Assembly (NCBI GenBank): GCA_049841135.1
Contig: JASGHK010000002.1
Span: forward strand, 372,001-436,000
DNA: 64,000 bases
DNA from: JACRCT01 sp049841135
GTDB taxonomy: Bacteria > Myxococcota > Myxococcia > Myxococcales > UBA5297
Reading direction: 5' to 3'
The notes beneath the pieces are model-generated. The model was not told where the DNA came from and ran no database searches. It saw only the letters and a list, made by a program, of their open reading frames with translations. This document shows, piece by piece, positions 1 through 11,400 of this stretch. The translations under genes and the position numbers were made by a program. How positions within the stretch are numbered: the stretch's first letter is position 1; the number at the start of each line of letters is the position of its first letter.

Positions 1-667
1 GGGAGTTCGAGCCCCGCCCCGGCTGCGAACTTCTCCCGACCGCCTAGCCTGTCCCGGCATTCTTCGGCAGCGGCCTGAGAGGCTGCGCCCGATGTGACTC
101 TTGGTGAAGCACCCGCCTTGCTTCGGCCGGCGCGCACCCTTGGGTCCACTCCGGCCGTGTCCGCGGCCCGCTGCGACCCGGGTCGATTTGATTCTTGGTT
201 GACGATCGAGCCGGTCGACGGTCTTCCCCGCAGACGTTTGGCTTCGGAGAGTCAACATGCACGGAAGAACCCTGCGAGCGGCCTGGCCCGCCCCTCCTCA
301 AGCGAAGGCCGAGCCGGCGGTAGCCGTGGTCTTGGAAGCCGCCCAGCCCGCCCCCGGCCGTGACGGCGGGCCCCATCGCCGTCGCCGCTGCCGAACGCCT
401 CTTCGTTCCCTGACGAACAAATCCCGCCGCGCTCACCGGCTCGTCCGTAGAGGAGCGTGAAGAGGAGAAGACAGCACCGAGATCGCGTCTCTGATCGTTG
501 GCCCATCGCCGCCGCACGAGGGTGCGGCCCTTTTCGTGAGCCGTCACAAGCCGCCGGCATTGCAGCTTCGCCAGCAGCGCTGCCGCCCAGAAGCCTCTCC
601 GCACCTTCCGCTCACGCCCCAGGTCGTCCCCGAAGGACGAGGGGCCGCCGTCTGTTTCCGTGAACCG
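1..667. other. No recognisable gene in the first 667 bases
   Basis: This stretch is open on both strands because of high GC, but none of the translations resembles a known protein. They are Arg/Pro/Gly-rich in the way antisense or non-coding GC-rich DNA usually is. The reading frame of the following flippase stays open upstream to about 536, but the protein there has no hydrophobic character, so the first convincing start is at 668. The very first bases look vaguely like a tRNA T-arm, but the stem has two mismatches. I see no clear promoter or terminator. Confidence 0.5.
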
Positions 668-2245
668 ATGACTGAACCCGCTTCTCTTGGCCTCGCCGCC
701 GCCACTGTCGAGCAACCCCTCCCAGTCCCGGGGAGGGCACTCGTTCGCAACACCTTGCTCAACTTCGCAGGGCTCGGTGTTCCGCTCCTCGTCGCCCTCG
801 CCACGATTCCTTTCCTCGTGCGCCGGCTGGGAGAGTCGCGGTTCGGAGTGCTGTCCGTCGATTGGATCATCCTCAACAGCGCGCCGATCTTCGACCTGGG
901 GCTTGGCCGCGCAGTTCGCAAGCGGGTCGCCGAAGCGCTGGGAACCGCCCACCACGAGCGGGTGGCGAGCATCACCTGGACGGCGGTGCTCGCTCAGTGC
1001 TTGTCAGGAACGCTGGGGATGCTGGCGCTGGCGGCCCTGGCCTCGCCGCTGGTCGAGCACATCCTCAACATCCCGCCCGAGCTGCGCTCCGAGGCCCGCA
1101 CCACCTTCTACCTGGTCGCGGGGGCGATTCCTCTCATCGTCCTCACGGACACCTTCTGCGGCGTCCTCGAAGCGGCCCAGCGGTTCGACCTGGTCAATGC
1201 CATCCGCGTGCCCTTCCACCTGGCGCTCGCGCTGGCGCCGCTCATCGGGGCGCTCCTGGGGTGGACCCTCACAGGGATCGCCACCTTGCTGCTGCTGTCG
1301 GCGGCCGCCATCCTCGCGCTCCAGTTCCTGCTCTCGACGCACGTCTTCCCGTCCCTGCGGCAATGGCCCCGGCCAAGTCTCGGAGAGCTGAGAGCCTTGC
1401 TGCGGTTCGGCCGCTGGATCGCCGTCTCCAACGTCGTCGGCCCCATCCTCGTGTACCTCGACCGCTTCGTGGTCGGGGTCCTGCTGCCGATGACGGCGGT
1501 CGCCCACTACGCGGCGCCTTACGAGCTGGTGACCCACCTCTCACTCTTGCCGGCGAGCCTGGCCGCCACGCTCTTCCCTGCCTTCAGCGCCCTGCGTGCC
1601 CAGGCGCGCCTCGAGCAAATGCAGGCGTACGCGTCGCGCTCGGTCAAGTACCTGCTCCTCCTGCTCGGCCCCGTCATCCTCCTCACTGTCGCGTTCAGCC
1701 CGGACATCATCGCCGCCTGGGTCGGCCCCACCTTCGGCGAAGACAGCTCGCGGGCGCTGAGGCTCCTCGCGATCGGGGTGCTCCTCAACGCGCTCGCGCA
1801 GGTTCCCTACTCCGTGGTGCAGGCCGGAGGCCGGCCGGACCTGACCGCGAAGTTCCACCTCCTCGAGCTGCCCCTCCACGCGGTGGCGGCGTTCGCCCTG
1901 GTCTGGGCCTGGGGCGTCCCCGGAGCCGCGCTCGCCTGGACGCTGCGGGTGCTGCTCGACACCGTCCTGCTCTTCGCGGCCGCCGCCCGCCTCGGGGGCC
2001 TGAGGCTCTCCGTCCCCTCCCGCGAGCGGCTCGTCTACGCGGGAGCGTTCGCCCTGCTCGGGCTGATCGCCGCGGGCGCCCCGCTCGTGCTCGCCACCGG
2101 CTGGCTGCGGTTCGCCGTGCCCGGAGCCATGGGGCTGGCCGCAGGGGGCGCGCTCTGGCGGTGCGTGCTGGACGAGCACGACCGCGCCCACGTCCTCCAG
2201 CTCTTCGGTCGCAGTCCTGCCATGACAGAAAGGAGCACTTCTTGA
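668..2245 (+). CDS. Polysaccharide flippase (Wzx/MATE-like membrane protein)
   Basis: A 525-residue, strongly hydrophobic protein with roughly 12-14 membrane segments, of the Wzx/RfbX type in the MOP (MATE-like) superfamily. Proteins of this kind move lipid-linked sugar units across the inner membrane for O-antigen, capsule or exopolysaccharide assembly. The N-terminal stretch VRNTLLNFAGLGVPLLVA followed by FLVRRLGES is typical of the family. I chose the ATG at 668 (MTEPASLG) because the open frame upstream is not membrane-like. The stop codon overlaps the TTG start of the methyltransferase, so the two are probably cotranslated and may serve one glycan pathway. The glycan cannot be deduced; other pathway genes would lie outside the window. 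Confidence 0.85.
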   Translation: MTEPASLGLAAATVEQPLPVPGRALVRNTLLNFAGLGVPLLVALATIPFLVRRLGESRFGVLSVDWIILNSAPIFDLGLGRAVRKRVAEALGTAHHERVASITWTAVLAQCLSGTLGMLALAALASPLVEHILNIPPELRSEARTTFYLVAGAIPLIVLTDTFCGVLEAAQRFDLVNAIRVPFHLALALAPLIGALLGWTLTGIATLLLLSAAAILALQFLLSTHVFPSLRQWPRPSLGELRALLRFGRWIAVSNVVGPILVYLDRFVVGVLLPMTAVAHYAAPYELVTHLSLLPASLAATLFPAFSALRAQARLEQMQAYASRSVKYLLLLLGPVILLTVAFSPDIIAAWVGPTFGEDSSRALRLLAIGVLLNALAQVPYSVVQAGGRPDLTAKFHLLELPLHAVAAFALVWAWGVPGAALAWTLRVLLDTVLLFAAAARLGGLRLSVPSRERLVYAGAFALLGLIAAGAPLVLATGWLRFAVPGAMGLAAGGALWRCVLDEHDRAHVLQLFGRSPAMTERSTS

Positions 2246-3213
2246 AGTGTCCAACGAGGGGGCAGCTTGGCAGCACGAGGTGGTACCACGGGCTCGCCCG
2301 TGTGGTGGTGCATCACGTCTCCCGCTTCATGTCCGCCATGGACCAGCGCGCCACCCTTCGCGTGCTCGAGCGCGGGCCGCGCGGACGGCCGCTGATGCTC
2401 CTGCGCGACGTCATCAAGGCCTCGGGCCTTCGGTGGCGCTCTTCGTGGCGCAGGCGGCGCCACACGGAGTTGGCGTCGGCCAGCTCGGTGAAGGCGTGCC
2501 TGACGGCCGGCGAGCGGGTTCTGCCCCTCAACCAGATCGAATCGGAGATCTCCGGGTTCCTGGAATGGGCGCGCCGGCTCGCGCCGAAGCGAATCTGCGA
2601 GATCGGTGTCGAGGGCGGTGGCACCCACCTCGCGCTCAAGTTCGCACTCGGCACGGTCGAGCTGGCGATTGGTGTCGACCTCTACGTGCTGAACAAGGAG
2701 GCCCTCGCCTACTTCTCCCGGCCCGCGCAACGCGAGGTGCTCATCGACGGCTCCTCCTACGCGCCGCCGACCGTTGCTCGGGTCGAGCAGACGCTCTCGG
2801 GAGAGCTGCTGGACCTGCTCTTCATCGACGGCGACCACTCGTTCGACGGGGCGGCCCAGGACTTCGAGCGCTACCGCCGGTTGGTCCGCAAGGGCGGCAT
2901 CATCGCCTTCCACGACGTCGTCGAAGACTCGGCCACGCGCACGGGCTACCACACGGGGACCTACACCGGCGGAGTCCCCGCGCTCTGGCGCCAGCTCCGC
3001 GGGCAGTACCCGGGATTGAAGGAGTTCGTCTCTTCCTGGGAGCAGGACGGATATGGCATTGGCGCGATCGTCTACGACCCCGAGGTCGTTCCCGCCCTCT
3101 CCAAGGTCGCGGCGGAACCGGCTCGAGAGCGGGCGTTGCTGACGGAGAGCGCGTCCGACGAGGCGGTGCCGCTGGCCGGGACGGCCCCGGGAGCGTTTCA
3201 GTTCCGGCGCTAG
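2242..3213 (+). CDS. Class I SAM-dependent methyltransferase (CmcI/Methyltransf_24-like)
   Basis: A 323-residue protein with a Rossmann-type SAM-binding core. Motif I is RICEIGVEGGGTH near residue 117, FIDGDHSFDG follows near 192, and GGIIAFHD near 219. The FIDGDHS signature is typical of cephalosporin-hydroxylase-like (CmcI) and Methyltransf_24 proteins, which methylate sugars or small molecules. The start is set by an AAGGAG ribosome-binding site at 2230-2235 placed before a TTG at 2242 that overlaps the flippase stop (TTGA). A downstream ATG at 2329 is the alternative. Coupling to the flippase suggests glycan modification, but the substrate is unknown. Confidence 0.8.
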   Translation: MKCPTRGQLGSTRWYHGLARVVVHHVSRFMSAMDQRATLRVLERGPRGRPLMLLRDVIKASGLRWRSSWRRRRHTELASASSVKACLTAGERVLPLNQIESEISGFLEWARRLAPKRICEIGVEGGGTHLALKFALGTVELAIGVDLYVLNKEALAYFSRPAQREVLIDGSSYAPPTVARVEQTLSGELLDLLFIDGDHSFDGAAQDFERYRRLVRKGGIIAFHDVVEDSATRTGYHTGTYTGGVPALWRQLRGQYPGLKEFVSSWEQDGYGIGAIVYDPEVVPALSKVAAEPARERALLTESASDEAVPLAGTAPGAFQFRR

Positions 3214-3240
3214 TGCCCCTGCCAGCGGAGCCGGTGAGGC

Positions 3241-4551
3241 CTAGTCTCGTCCCAGCGCCCGGAGGAGCTGCGCCCGCGCCAGGCTGACGTTGAACGCCGA
3301 CTGGATGGCCTGCCCTTGGGCGTTGGTCACCGCGACCTGCGCGTCCTGCAGCTCGAGGATGGATCCCACGCCGGCCTGGTAGCGCGCCTCGGCCAGCACC
3401 TGGCGCAGCTGGGAGTTCTCGACGACCTGAGCCGAGGCCTCGACCGAAGCCTTGGCCGCCACCAGCCCGAGCCGTGCCTTGACCACGTCGAGCCTCACCT
3501 GCTGGCGCTGCGCGGCGACCTGCGCCTCGAGGCCGCTCTGCCCCGCTTCGAGCTCGCGCACCTGCGCCCGCGTCGATCCGCCGGTGTAGAAGCTCCAGCT
3601 GAGCGACGCCCCCAGGTTCCAGTTCAAGCCGGTGTTGTCGAGCGAGTTGACGCCCACGTTGGAGACGCCGGTCGAGACGCCGAGGCTCGGCCAGTAGCTG
3701 CCCTTGGTCGACTGGATCTGCAGACCCTGCGCGACCTCCTGCTTCTCGAGCGCGCGCAGCTCCGGCCGGGCCTTCACCGCCTGCTCGACCAGCCCTTCCT
3801 CCGCGCCCTCTTCGCCTTCGATGGCCGGAAGCTGCTCGTCGGCCACCTCGTAGTCGGTCGAGCGCTCGACGCCCATGGCCTGGTTCAGCTCGGCCTTGGC
3901 CTGGGCGTAGTTGTTCTGGGCGTTGACCAGCTGCAGCCGGGCGTTGGCGACGTCGGCCTTCACCTGCGCCAGGTCGATCTCCGGGCGTGTGCCCGCCTTG
4001 ACGAACCCCTGGATCTGCTCGAGGTGGCGCTGCTGCGAGGCCAGGTTCTCCTCAGCCACCTTGACCAGCGCCCTGGACGCCCGGGCCTGGAAGAACGCCG
4101 CGCGCACCGAGAGCACCGACACCGAGAGCTGCGTCGCCTCGTTCTGCTGGGTAGACTCCAGCGTCGCCCCCGCCGCCTTGTAGCGGTACCAGGTGCCGCC
4201 GAAGTCCCAGACCAGCTGATTCGCGTTGACGGCGAAGTTGAACCGGTTGCTGAGTTTGCCATTGAGGGCCTCCTGCCGCGGAGCGGCATTGCCGGTCTGC
4301 AGGGTGTACCCCGCGCTCGTCGACAGCTGCGGCAGCATCGGAGCGAAGGCCTGGTCAACCCGTGCAGCGGCCGCGGCCGTGTTCGAGCGCGCCCGGGCGA
4401 GCTCGGGCTGCTTGGTCCGCGCGGACTCGACGGCCTCGGCGAGCGTCAGCGGCGAGGTGGCCGCGGGCTGGGCGCGCGCGCCGGCCGGCAGGAGAAGGAG
4501 GACAGACAGCCCCAGGACCGCGATGCGAATCGAGATGTGGTTGGCTTTCAT
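3241..4551 (-). CDS. TolC-family outer-membrane efflux protein
   Basis: A 436-residue outer-membrane channel component with a signal peptide (LLLLPAGARAQ) and two OEP repeats rich in long helices, for example LTLAEAVESARTKQPELARA early and a second copy after residue 220. TolC-type trimers form the outer-membrane duct for tripartite pumps. The ATG at 4551 overlaps the TGA of the permease gene as ATGA, so it is the last gene of the marR-macA-macB-tolC operon. Its reading frame is intact. The stop lies 28 bases from the convergent methyltransferase stop. Confidence 0.9.
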   Translation of the reverse strand: MKANHISIRIAVLGLSVLLLLPAGARAQPAATSPLTLAEAVESARTKQPELARARSNTAAAAARVDQAFAPMLPQLSTSAGYTLQTGNAAPRQEALNGKLSNRFNFAVNANQLVWDFGGTWYRYKAAGATLESTQQNEATQLSVSVLSVRAAFFQARASRALVKVAEENLASQQRHLEQIQGFVKAGTRPEIDLAQVKADVANARLQLVNAQNNYAQAKAELNQAMGVERSTDYEVADEQLPAIEGEEGAEEGLVEQAVKARPELRALEKQEVAQGLQIQSTKGSYWPSLGVSTGVSNVGVNSLDNTGLNWNLGASLSWSFYTGGSTRAQVRELEAGQSGLEAQVAAQRQQVRLDVVKARLGLVAAKASVEASAQVVENSQLRQVLAEARYQAGVGSILELQDAQVAVTNAQGQAIQSAFNVSLARAQLLRALGRD

Positions 4552-5778
4552 CACTCGTACCTCAGCGCTTCGATGGGATCGAGCTGGGAGGCCTTGCGCG
4601 CCGGGTACAGCCCGAACCCGATTCCGACCGCGGCGCTGAACACGAAGGCGATGACGACGATGTCCGGGCGAATCATGAACCCCCAACCGAGCTTGCTGGC
4701 AATCAGCTTCGACAGCCCGGCCCCCAGCGCGATGCCCAGCGCGCCGCCGGCGGTGGAGAGCGTCATCGCCTCCACCAGGAACTGCGCCATCACGTCGCCG
4801 GGCTTGGCCCCCACCGCCATCCGGATGCCGATCTCCCGGGTCCGCTCGGTCACGCTCGACCAGCATGATGTTCATGATCCCGATGCCGCCGACGATGAGC
4901 GAGACCACCGCGATGGCCGCGAGCAGCCCGGTGAGCGTGGCCATGCCCGACTGCTGCGCCGAGGCCATCTCGGTGAAGTTGCGCACCGCGAAGTCGTCGT
5001 CCTCGCGGCTCTGGCTGTGGTGGCGGTCGGCGAGGATGGAGGTGATCTGCGACTGGGCGCGGTAGGTGTCCTCGGCGGTGCGGGTCCCCACGAAGATCAT
5101 CCCGGGGATGAACTGCGTCAGCCCGCCCTGGAACTTGCTGCGGAAGGCCTGCACCGGGATGAACGCCGCGTCGTCGAAGTCCATCCCCATGAACGACTGG
5201 CCCTTCTTGTCGAGCACGCCCACCACCACGTATGGCGTGCCGCGGATGCGAATCGTCTTTCCGAGCGGGTCGACCCCGGTGCCGAAGACCTTGTTAATCG
5301 ACCGTCTGGCCCAGCACCGCGACCTTGGCCCCGGACTCCGCGTCCGCCTGCGTGAAGGACTGGCCCTTGACCACCTTCCAGTTGCGGATCTCGAAGTACT
5401 CGGCGGTCGTCCCGGAGATCTGCGTGTTCCAGTTGCCGTCGTCGCCGACGACCGAGGCCCGCGCGCTCATCATCGGCGCCGCCCACTTCACCGCCGGCGC
5501 CTCGCGCTTGATGGCCTCCAGGTCCTCCCAGGTCAGCGTGGGCATGGTGCCCATGCCGCCCATCATCCCGCCCGAGCGCGAGGAGCCCGAGGTCACCATC
5601 AGGTGGTTGCTGCCCATCGACTCGAAAACCTTGGCCATCGACGCCTTGGCGCCCTCGCCCACCGCCACCATGGAGATGACCGAGGCCACGCCGATGATGA
5701 CGCCCAGGGCGGTCAGGAAGGAGCGGGTCTTGTTGCGCAGGAGGGCGCGCAGCGCCAGCGGCAGGGTCGTCAAGGGGT

Positions 5779-5782
<4 letters not shown>
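4551..5782 (-). CDS. macB: MacB-type ABC transporter permease, two frameshifts
   Basis: The inner-membrane permease of a MacAB-TolC-like tripartite pump, about 409 residues after repair. It has an N-terminal membrane segment (FLTALGVIIGVASVISMVAVG), a large periplasmic domain and a C-terminal FtsX domain (GGIGIMNIML, then TERTREIGIRMAVGA). The frame is broken twice by what look like single extra bases: one in the TT pair at 5296-5297 and one at about 4857. Removing each restores unbroken family-like sequence (TVDNKVFGTG; NIMLVSVTERTREIG). The ATG overlaps the ATPase stop and the TGA overlaps the tolC start. Two indels in an otherwise well-kept operon suggest sequencing error rather than decay, but a real pseudogene cannot be excluded. 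Confidence 0.8.
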
Positions 5783-6519
<737 letters not shown>

Positions 6520-6531
6520 GGTGGACCTCTC

Positions 6532-7750
6532 CTAGAACATCCGCTTCTGCGGCATGGCGCTCGGGTCGACGACGATCTCGGTGACCAGCGGCTGTCCTTC
6601 CTCGATTGGCCCGGAGAGGCAGCTCGGTCCAGGTCCCGTCGGTCAACCCCACTCGAACGCCGACGGGCTCGGGCCTGCCGTCCTTGACGATCCACACCAG
6701 CCGCTCGCCGGGCTTGGCCTGGGGAACGGTCGCCGGCTTGGCGGGCCCTGCGGGTGCCTTGGGATCGCGCTGGGCGATGGCCAGCGCGTCGGGCTCGGGG
6801 CGGAAGCGCAGCGCCGAGTTGGGCAGCCGCAGCGCGTCGTCGCGCTCGGCCCACACGAAGGTGACGTTGGCGGTCATGCCGGGCTTGAGCGCCAGGTCGG
6901 GGTTCTCCACGTCGATCACCGCGTCGTAGGTCACCACGCTCTGCACGGTCGTTGCCGAGTCGCGCACCTGGCGGACGGTGCCCTCGAACTTGCGCTCGGG
7001 GTAGGCGTCGACGGCGAAGCTGACCTTCATGCCGGACTTCACCCGGCCCACGTCCGCTTCCGACACGCTGGTGTCGACCTGCATCTTCGAGAGGTCCTGG
7101 GCGATGGTGAAGAGCGTGGGCGACTGGAAGCTGGCGGCCACCGTCTGGCCGACGTCGATGGCGCGGCTGACGACCACGCCGTCGATGGGCGAGACGATGG
7201 TGGTGTAGGCGAGGTTGGTCTCGGCCTGATCGAGCGCGGCCTGGGCCTGCTCCACCCCGGCCTCGGCCTGGTGGACGCTGGCGACCGCGGCCTTGGAGTT
7301 GGCCTCGGCGGTGTCGGCGTCGGCCTGCGCGACCAGCTTCTGGCCGAGCAGCGACTTGACCCGGCTCCACTGCCGCTCCGCATCCTCGGCCTGGACCTTG
7401 GAGCGCTCGAGGGTGGCCAGGGCGGCCGACTTGTTGGCGCGCGACTGGGCCAGCGAGGCGCGGAACAGGCGCTGGTCGATGGTGGCGACGACGTCGCCCT
7501 TCTTCACCCGGGAGCCGAAGTCGACCTTGATGGTCTCGATGCGTCCGGAGACCTGGCTGCCGACCTGGACGGTGACCAGCGCCGAGACCGTGCCGCTGGC
7601 GGTGACCTTGGCCGCGATGTGGCCCTTCTCGGGCTTGGCGGTCTCCAGGCGGAAGGGCGCGGCGCGGCTGGCGGAGAAGACCCGGGGCGCCGCGAGCGCC
7701 AGGCCGGCCAGGACGACGAGGCCGATGAGGACCTTGAGCCACTTGTTCAT
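6532..7750 (-). CDS. macA: MacA-type periplasmic adaptor (HlyD family), one frameshift
   Basis: The membrane-fusion protein of the pump, about 405 residues after repair. It has one N-terminal anchor (VLIGLVVLAGLALA), a biotinyl-lipoyl motif around GSQVSGRIETIKVDFG, a coiled-coil hairpin rich in Ala/Gln/Glu, and beta-barrel domains. Near the C terminus one extra base (GG at 6618-6619) shifts the frame after GTWTEL. With one base removed the end reads LSGPIEEGQPLVTEIV and stops at 6532, just before the ribosome-binding site of the ATPase gene. Its ATG overlaps the marR stop, which places it second in the operon. Confidence 0.85.
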
Positions 7751-8214
7751 GGTGCTTCCTCCGATTGCGGCGCAGCGATGCGCTCGACGATTCGCGAAAG
7801 GACCCCGGCCAGCTCGGCGCGCAGCTCCGGGGGGATGAGCTCGAGCATCCGGGCCAGATCAGCCTCTCGGGCGCCGTCCAGCGCGGCGAGCGCCCGAGCT
7901 CCGGCCGGGGTCAGGGTCAGGCTCTTGCGGCGCCGGTCCTCTTCGCCCTCGGCCCGGCGGACCAGCCCCTTGCCCACCAGCTGATCGATGAGGCGGCTGA
8001 CCGCTCCGGGCGTCAGCTTGAGCAGCTGAGCCAGCGCCGAGACCGTCTGCGCGCCGCGGCGCATGTGCCCCATCGAGAGGATCTGCGGCAGCGTCAGATC
8101 CAGCTTCTGCATCAGCGCCAGCGCCGTCTCCGAGGGTGCGGCGCTGCGCATCATCTTCTTGAACAGCGCGACCAGCGCTCCCACGTCCGCCGTCCTCTCG
8201 TCTGGCTTGGCCAT
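7747..8214 (-). CDS. MarR-family transcriptional regulator, first gene of the efflux operon
   Basis: A 155-residue winged-helix repressor of the MarR/SlyA type. The recognition region LLKLTPGAVSRLIDQLVGKG and the wing EGEEDRRRKSLTLTPAG are clear. I chose the ATG at 8214 because GGAGG lies five bases upstream at 8220-8224; upstream ATGs at 8226 and 8244 lack such a site. The stop overlaps the macA start, so the regulator is cotranscribed with the pump it probably controls. An imperfect dyad at 8249-8274 just upstream is a likely autoregulatory operator. The ligand is unknown, but MarR proteins usually sense phenolic or oxidising compounds. Confidence 0.88.
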   Translation of the reverse strand: MAKPDERTADVGALVALFKKMMRSAAPSETALALMQKLDLTLPQILSMGHMRRGAQTVSALAQLLKLTPGAVSRLIDQLVGKGLVRRAEGEEDRRRKSLTLTPAGARALAALDGAREADLARMLELIPPELRAELAGVLSRIVERIAAPQSEEAP

Positions 8215-8248
8215 CAGCGCCTCCATGCTCACGTGGGCCAGCATGCGG

Positions 8249-8274
8249 ATTGATTGCGTACGCTCAATGATTGA
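8249..8274 (-). promoter_or_regulatory. Candidate MarR operator in front of the efflux operon
   Basis: An imperfect inverted repeat centred on the palindrome CGTACG at about 8257-8262, with ATTGATTG on one side and CTCAATGATTGAA on the other. AT-rich ATTG/CAAT arms stand out in this GC-rich DNA and resemble MarR-family sites. It lies directly upstream of the marR-macA-macB-tolC operon, where a repressor would block transcription. No binding evidence is available, and the promoter elements themselves are not clear. Confidence 0.5.
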
Positions 8275-8398
8275 ACCGTTGCGAAATATGAACGAAGGAC
8301 AGCCCCGGGCAGGCGGGCGTTAGCCTCGCGCGCACCTCGCTCGCCTCCTTGGCCGGCTCCGACGACCGGGCGTGCTCCGACGGCGCATCGAGGCGGTC

Positions 8399-8438
8399 GC
8401 GGGCGCCCCTCCAGCTCCGCTGGAGGGGCGGGGGGAGG
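8399..8438. repeat. Copy 1 of a 40-bp dispersed hairpin repeat
   Basis: Forty bases identical to 12553-12592. The core is a perfect 12-bp stem, CGCCCCTCCAGC paired with GCTGGAGGGGCG, with a TCC loop, followed by a G-run and GG. It sits between the marR operator and the dnaE2 start. Both copies are intergenic, which suggests a REP-like mobile hairpin rather than a gene-specific element. Confidence 0.8.
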
Positions 8439-8474
8439 CTTGGCGGGCACTGAACCCGCGTTTAGTATCGCCAC

Positions 8475-11400
8475 GTGCGCGCGTACGCCGAGCTGACCTG
8501 CCGGACGAACTACACCTTCCTCACCGGGGCCTCTCACCCCGACGAGCTGGTGGCGCGCGCCCACGAGCTGGGCCTGAAGGCGCTGGCGATCACCGATCGC
8601 GACGGGCTCTATGGGGTCATCAAGGCGCACCTGGCGGCGCGCGAGTGCGGGCTGCACCTCATCATCGGCAGCGAGCTGACCTTCGAGGACGCGGCGCCGC
8701 TGACCCTGCTCGCGCAGAACCTCGCCGGCTACAAGAACCTGAGCCGGCTCGTCACCCGCGGCCGGACGGCGCGGCCCAAGGGCGAGTCCTGCCTGCCCTT
8801 CCCCGCCCTCGACGGCTTCACCGATGGCCTGTTCGCCATCCTCTGCCACCCCGACCGCGCCACCGCGCAGCGCGCCAAGGCGCTCTTCGGCGACCGGCTC
8901 TACCTGGGCCTCTCGCGGCACCTGGCCGCGGGCGACGAGTTGCGCATCGCCGAGGCGCTCTCGCTCTCGCGCTCCCTGGGCCTGCCGATCGTCGCCGTCA
9001 ACGAGGTGCACACGCACGATCGGTCACGGCAGCCGCTCCAGGACGTGCTGGTCTGCATCCGCGAAGGCGTCACGCTCGAGGAGGCCGGCCGGCGCCTGTT
9101 CCCCAACGGCGAGCGGGCGCTCAAGAGTCCCACCGAGATGGAAGCCCTCTTCGAGGACCTGCCCGAGGCGCTCGACAACTCGGCGGCCATCGCCGAGGCG
9201 TGCACCTTCAACATGGAGGAGATCGCCTACCAGTTCCCGGAGGAGGACGTCCCCGAAGGCCACGACGCGGCGAGCTGGCTGCGGGAGCTGACGCTGCGCG
9301 GCGCAGTCCAGCGGTACGCGCCTCCCCCCCGGCTCAGGGCGGGGACGGAGAGGGGGAGCTTGCCGAGGCGGACCGCCGGCCTCGTGCCGGCGTAGAGATT
9401 CCCGAAGACGTGCTCGTCCAGCTCGAGCGCGAGTTCGCGCTGATCGAAGAGCTGGGCTACCCCGGCTACTTCCTCACCCTTCACGCCATCGTCGAGTTCG
9501 CGCGCAGCCGCGGCATCCTCTGCCAGGGCCGCGGCTCGGCCGCCAACTCCGCCGTCTGCTACTGCCTGGGCATCACCTCCATCGACCCGGTGCGCATGAA
9601 GCTGCTCTTCGAGCGCTTCATGAGCCGGGAGCGCAACGAGCCGCCGGACATCGACGTCGACTTCGAGCACGAGCGGCGCGAGGAGGTGCTGCAGCACATC
9701 TACGAGAAGTACGGCCGCGAGCGCGCGGCGATGGTCTGCGAGGTCATCACCTACCGCGGCCGCTCGGCCATCCGCGACGTGGGCAAGGCGCTGGGGCTCT
9801 CGCTGGACCAGGTCGACAAGCTCGCCGGGACCATCGGCCGCTACGCCGAGTCGGTGGGCGTCGCCGAGCTGAAAGAGGTCGGCCTCGATCCCGACGACCG
9901 GACGCTCTTGATGGCCGTCCAGCTCGCCGGGCAGATCGAGGGCTTCCCACGCCACCTCTCCATCCACTCCGGTGGCTTCGCCATCACCAAGGGCCCCATC
10001 TTCGACCTCGTCCCGGTGGAGAACGCGGCGATGGAGGGCCGCACCGTCGTCCAGTGGGACAAGGACGACATCGCCGCCGCCGGCATCCTCAAGGTCGACC
10101 TGCTCTCGCTGGGCATGCTCACCGCGGTGGCCAAGACCTTCGAGCTGGTGAAGTCGGCCGAGGGCCGCGAGCTGTCGCTGGCTACCATCCCCGCCGAGGA
10201 GAAGGCCACCTACGCCATGCTCCAGGACGCGGACACCGTGGGCGTCTTCCAGATCGAGTCGCGCGCGCAGATGAACATGCTGCCGCGGCTGAAGCCCAAG
10301 ACCTTCTACGACCTGGTCATCGAGGTCGCGATCATCCGGCCCGGGCCGATCATCGGGAACATGGTCCACCCGTACCTGCGGCGCCGGAACGGCACCGAGC
10401 CGGTCACCTACCCCCACCCGGTCTTCGAGCCCATCCTCGCGCGCACGCTGGGCGTCACCCTCTTCCAGGAGCAGGTAATGCGGCTCGCAGTGGCCGCGGC
10501 CGGCTTCTCGCTGGGCGAGGCCGACGCGCTGCGCCGGGCGATGGGCCACAAGCGCTCGACCGAGAAGTTCCAGCAACTGCGCGAGCGCTTCATCACCGGC
10601 CTGGGCAAGCTGGGGCTCACCCGCGAGCAGGGCGAGGGCGTCTTCAAGCAGTTCGAAGGCTTCGCGCACTACGGCTTCCCCGAGTCGCACTCCGCCTCGT
10701 TCGCGCTCATCGCCTACGCCTCGAGCTACTTGAAGCGCCACCACCCGGCGGCGTTCGTCTGCGGCCTGCTCAACTCGCAGCCGATGGGCTTCTACGCGCC
10801 GCATACCCTGCTCGAGGACGCCCGGCGCCACGGCGTCCCGCCGCTCTCGGTCGACGTCCAGCACAGCCGCTACGACTGCACCCTGGAGCGCCTGTCGCCC
10901 GAGACGCTCGATCGGGCGAAGAAGGACCGCTGCGTGAGACACGCGCCGGATGCGCAGGAGCTGGGCGTGCGCCTGGGGCTGCGGATGGTGCGCGGGCTGC
11001 GCGAGGAGGCGGCGAAGTCGGTGGAGAAGGCGCTGCTCAAGGACGGCCCCTTCCGCTCGATGTACGACCTGTGGCGGCGCACGCGGCTGACCCACCACGA
11101 TCTGGCCCGGCTGGCGGCGGCGGACGCGCTGGCGGCGCTGGTGCCCGCGGGCGCGACTCGCCGCGAGGCGCTCTGGCACGTGCACGCGCTGCCCACCGAC
11201 GAGGGCGATCTCTTCGCGCGGGTGGCGCCGCCGGCGGAGGAGCCACCAGCGCTGCCGTCGATGAGCACCCGCGAGCGCGTGCTGGCCGACTACCAGACCA
11301 CCGGCGCCTGCATCGACTCGCACCCGATGCAGCTCATCCGCTCGTCGCTGGCCAAGGTGCTGCGGACAAACGAGGTGCAGAAGCTGCGGCCGGGGACGCA

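Noticed and set aside
1..25. A tRNA 3' end
   Set aside because: A TTCGA-type loop is present, but the T-stem would have two mismatches and no acceptor partner is in the window.
44..955. A 303-residue minus-strand gene
   Set aside because: It is Arg/Pro-rich, overlaps the real flippase gene, and has no recognisable motif; typical GC-rich antisense opening.
2247..3287. An ATG-started alternative gene at the methyltransferase locus
   Set aside because: Its product lacks the SAM motifs found in the overlapping TTG-started frame, which also has the ribosome-binding site.
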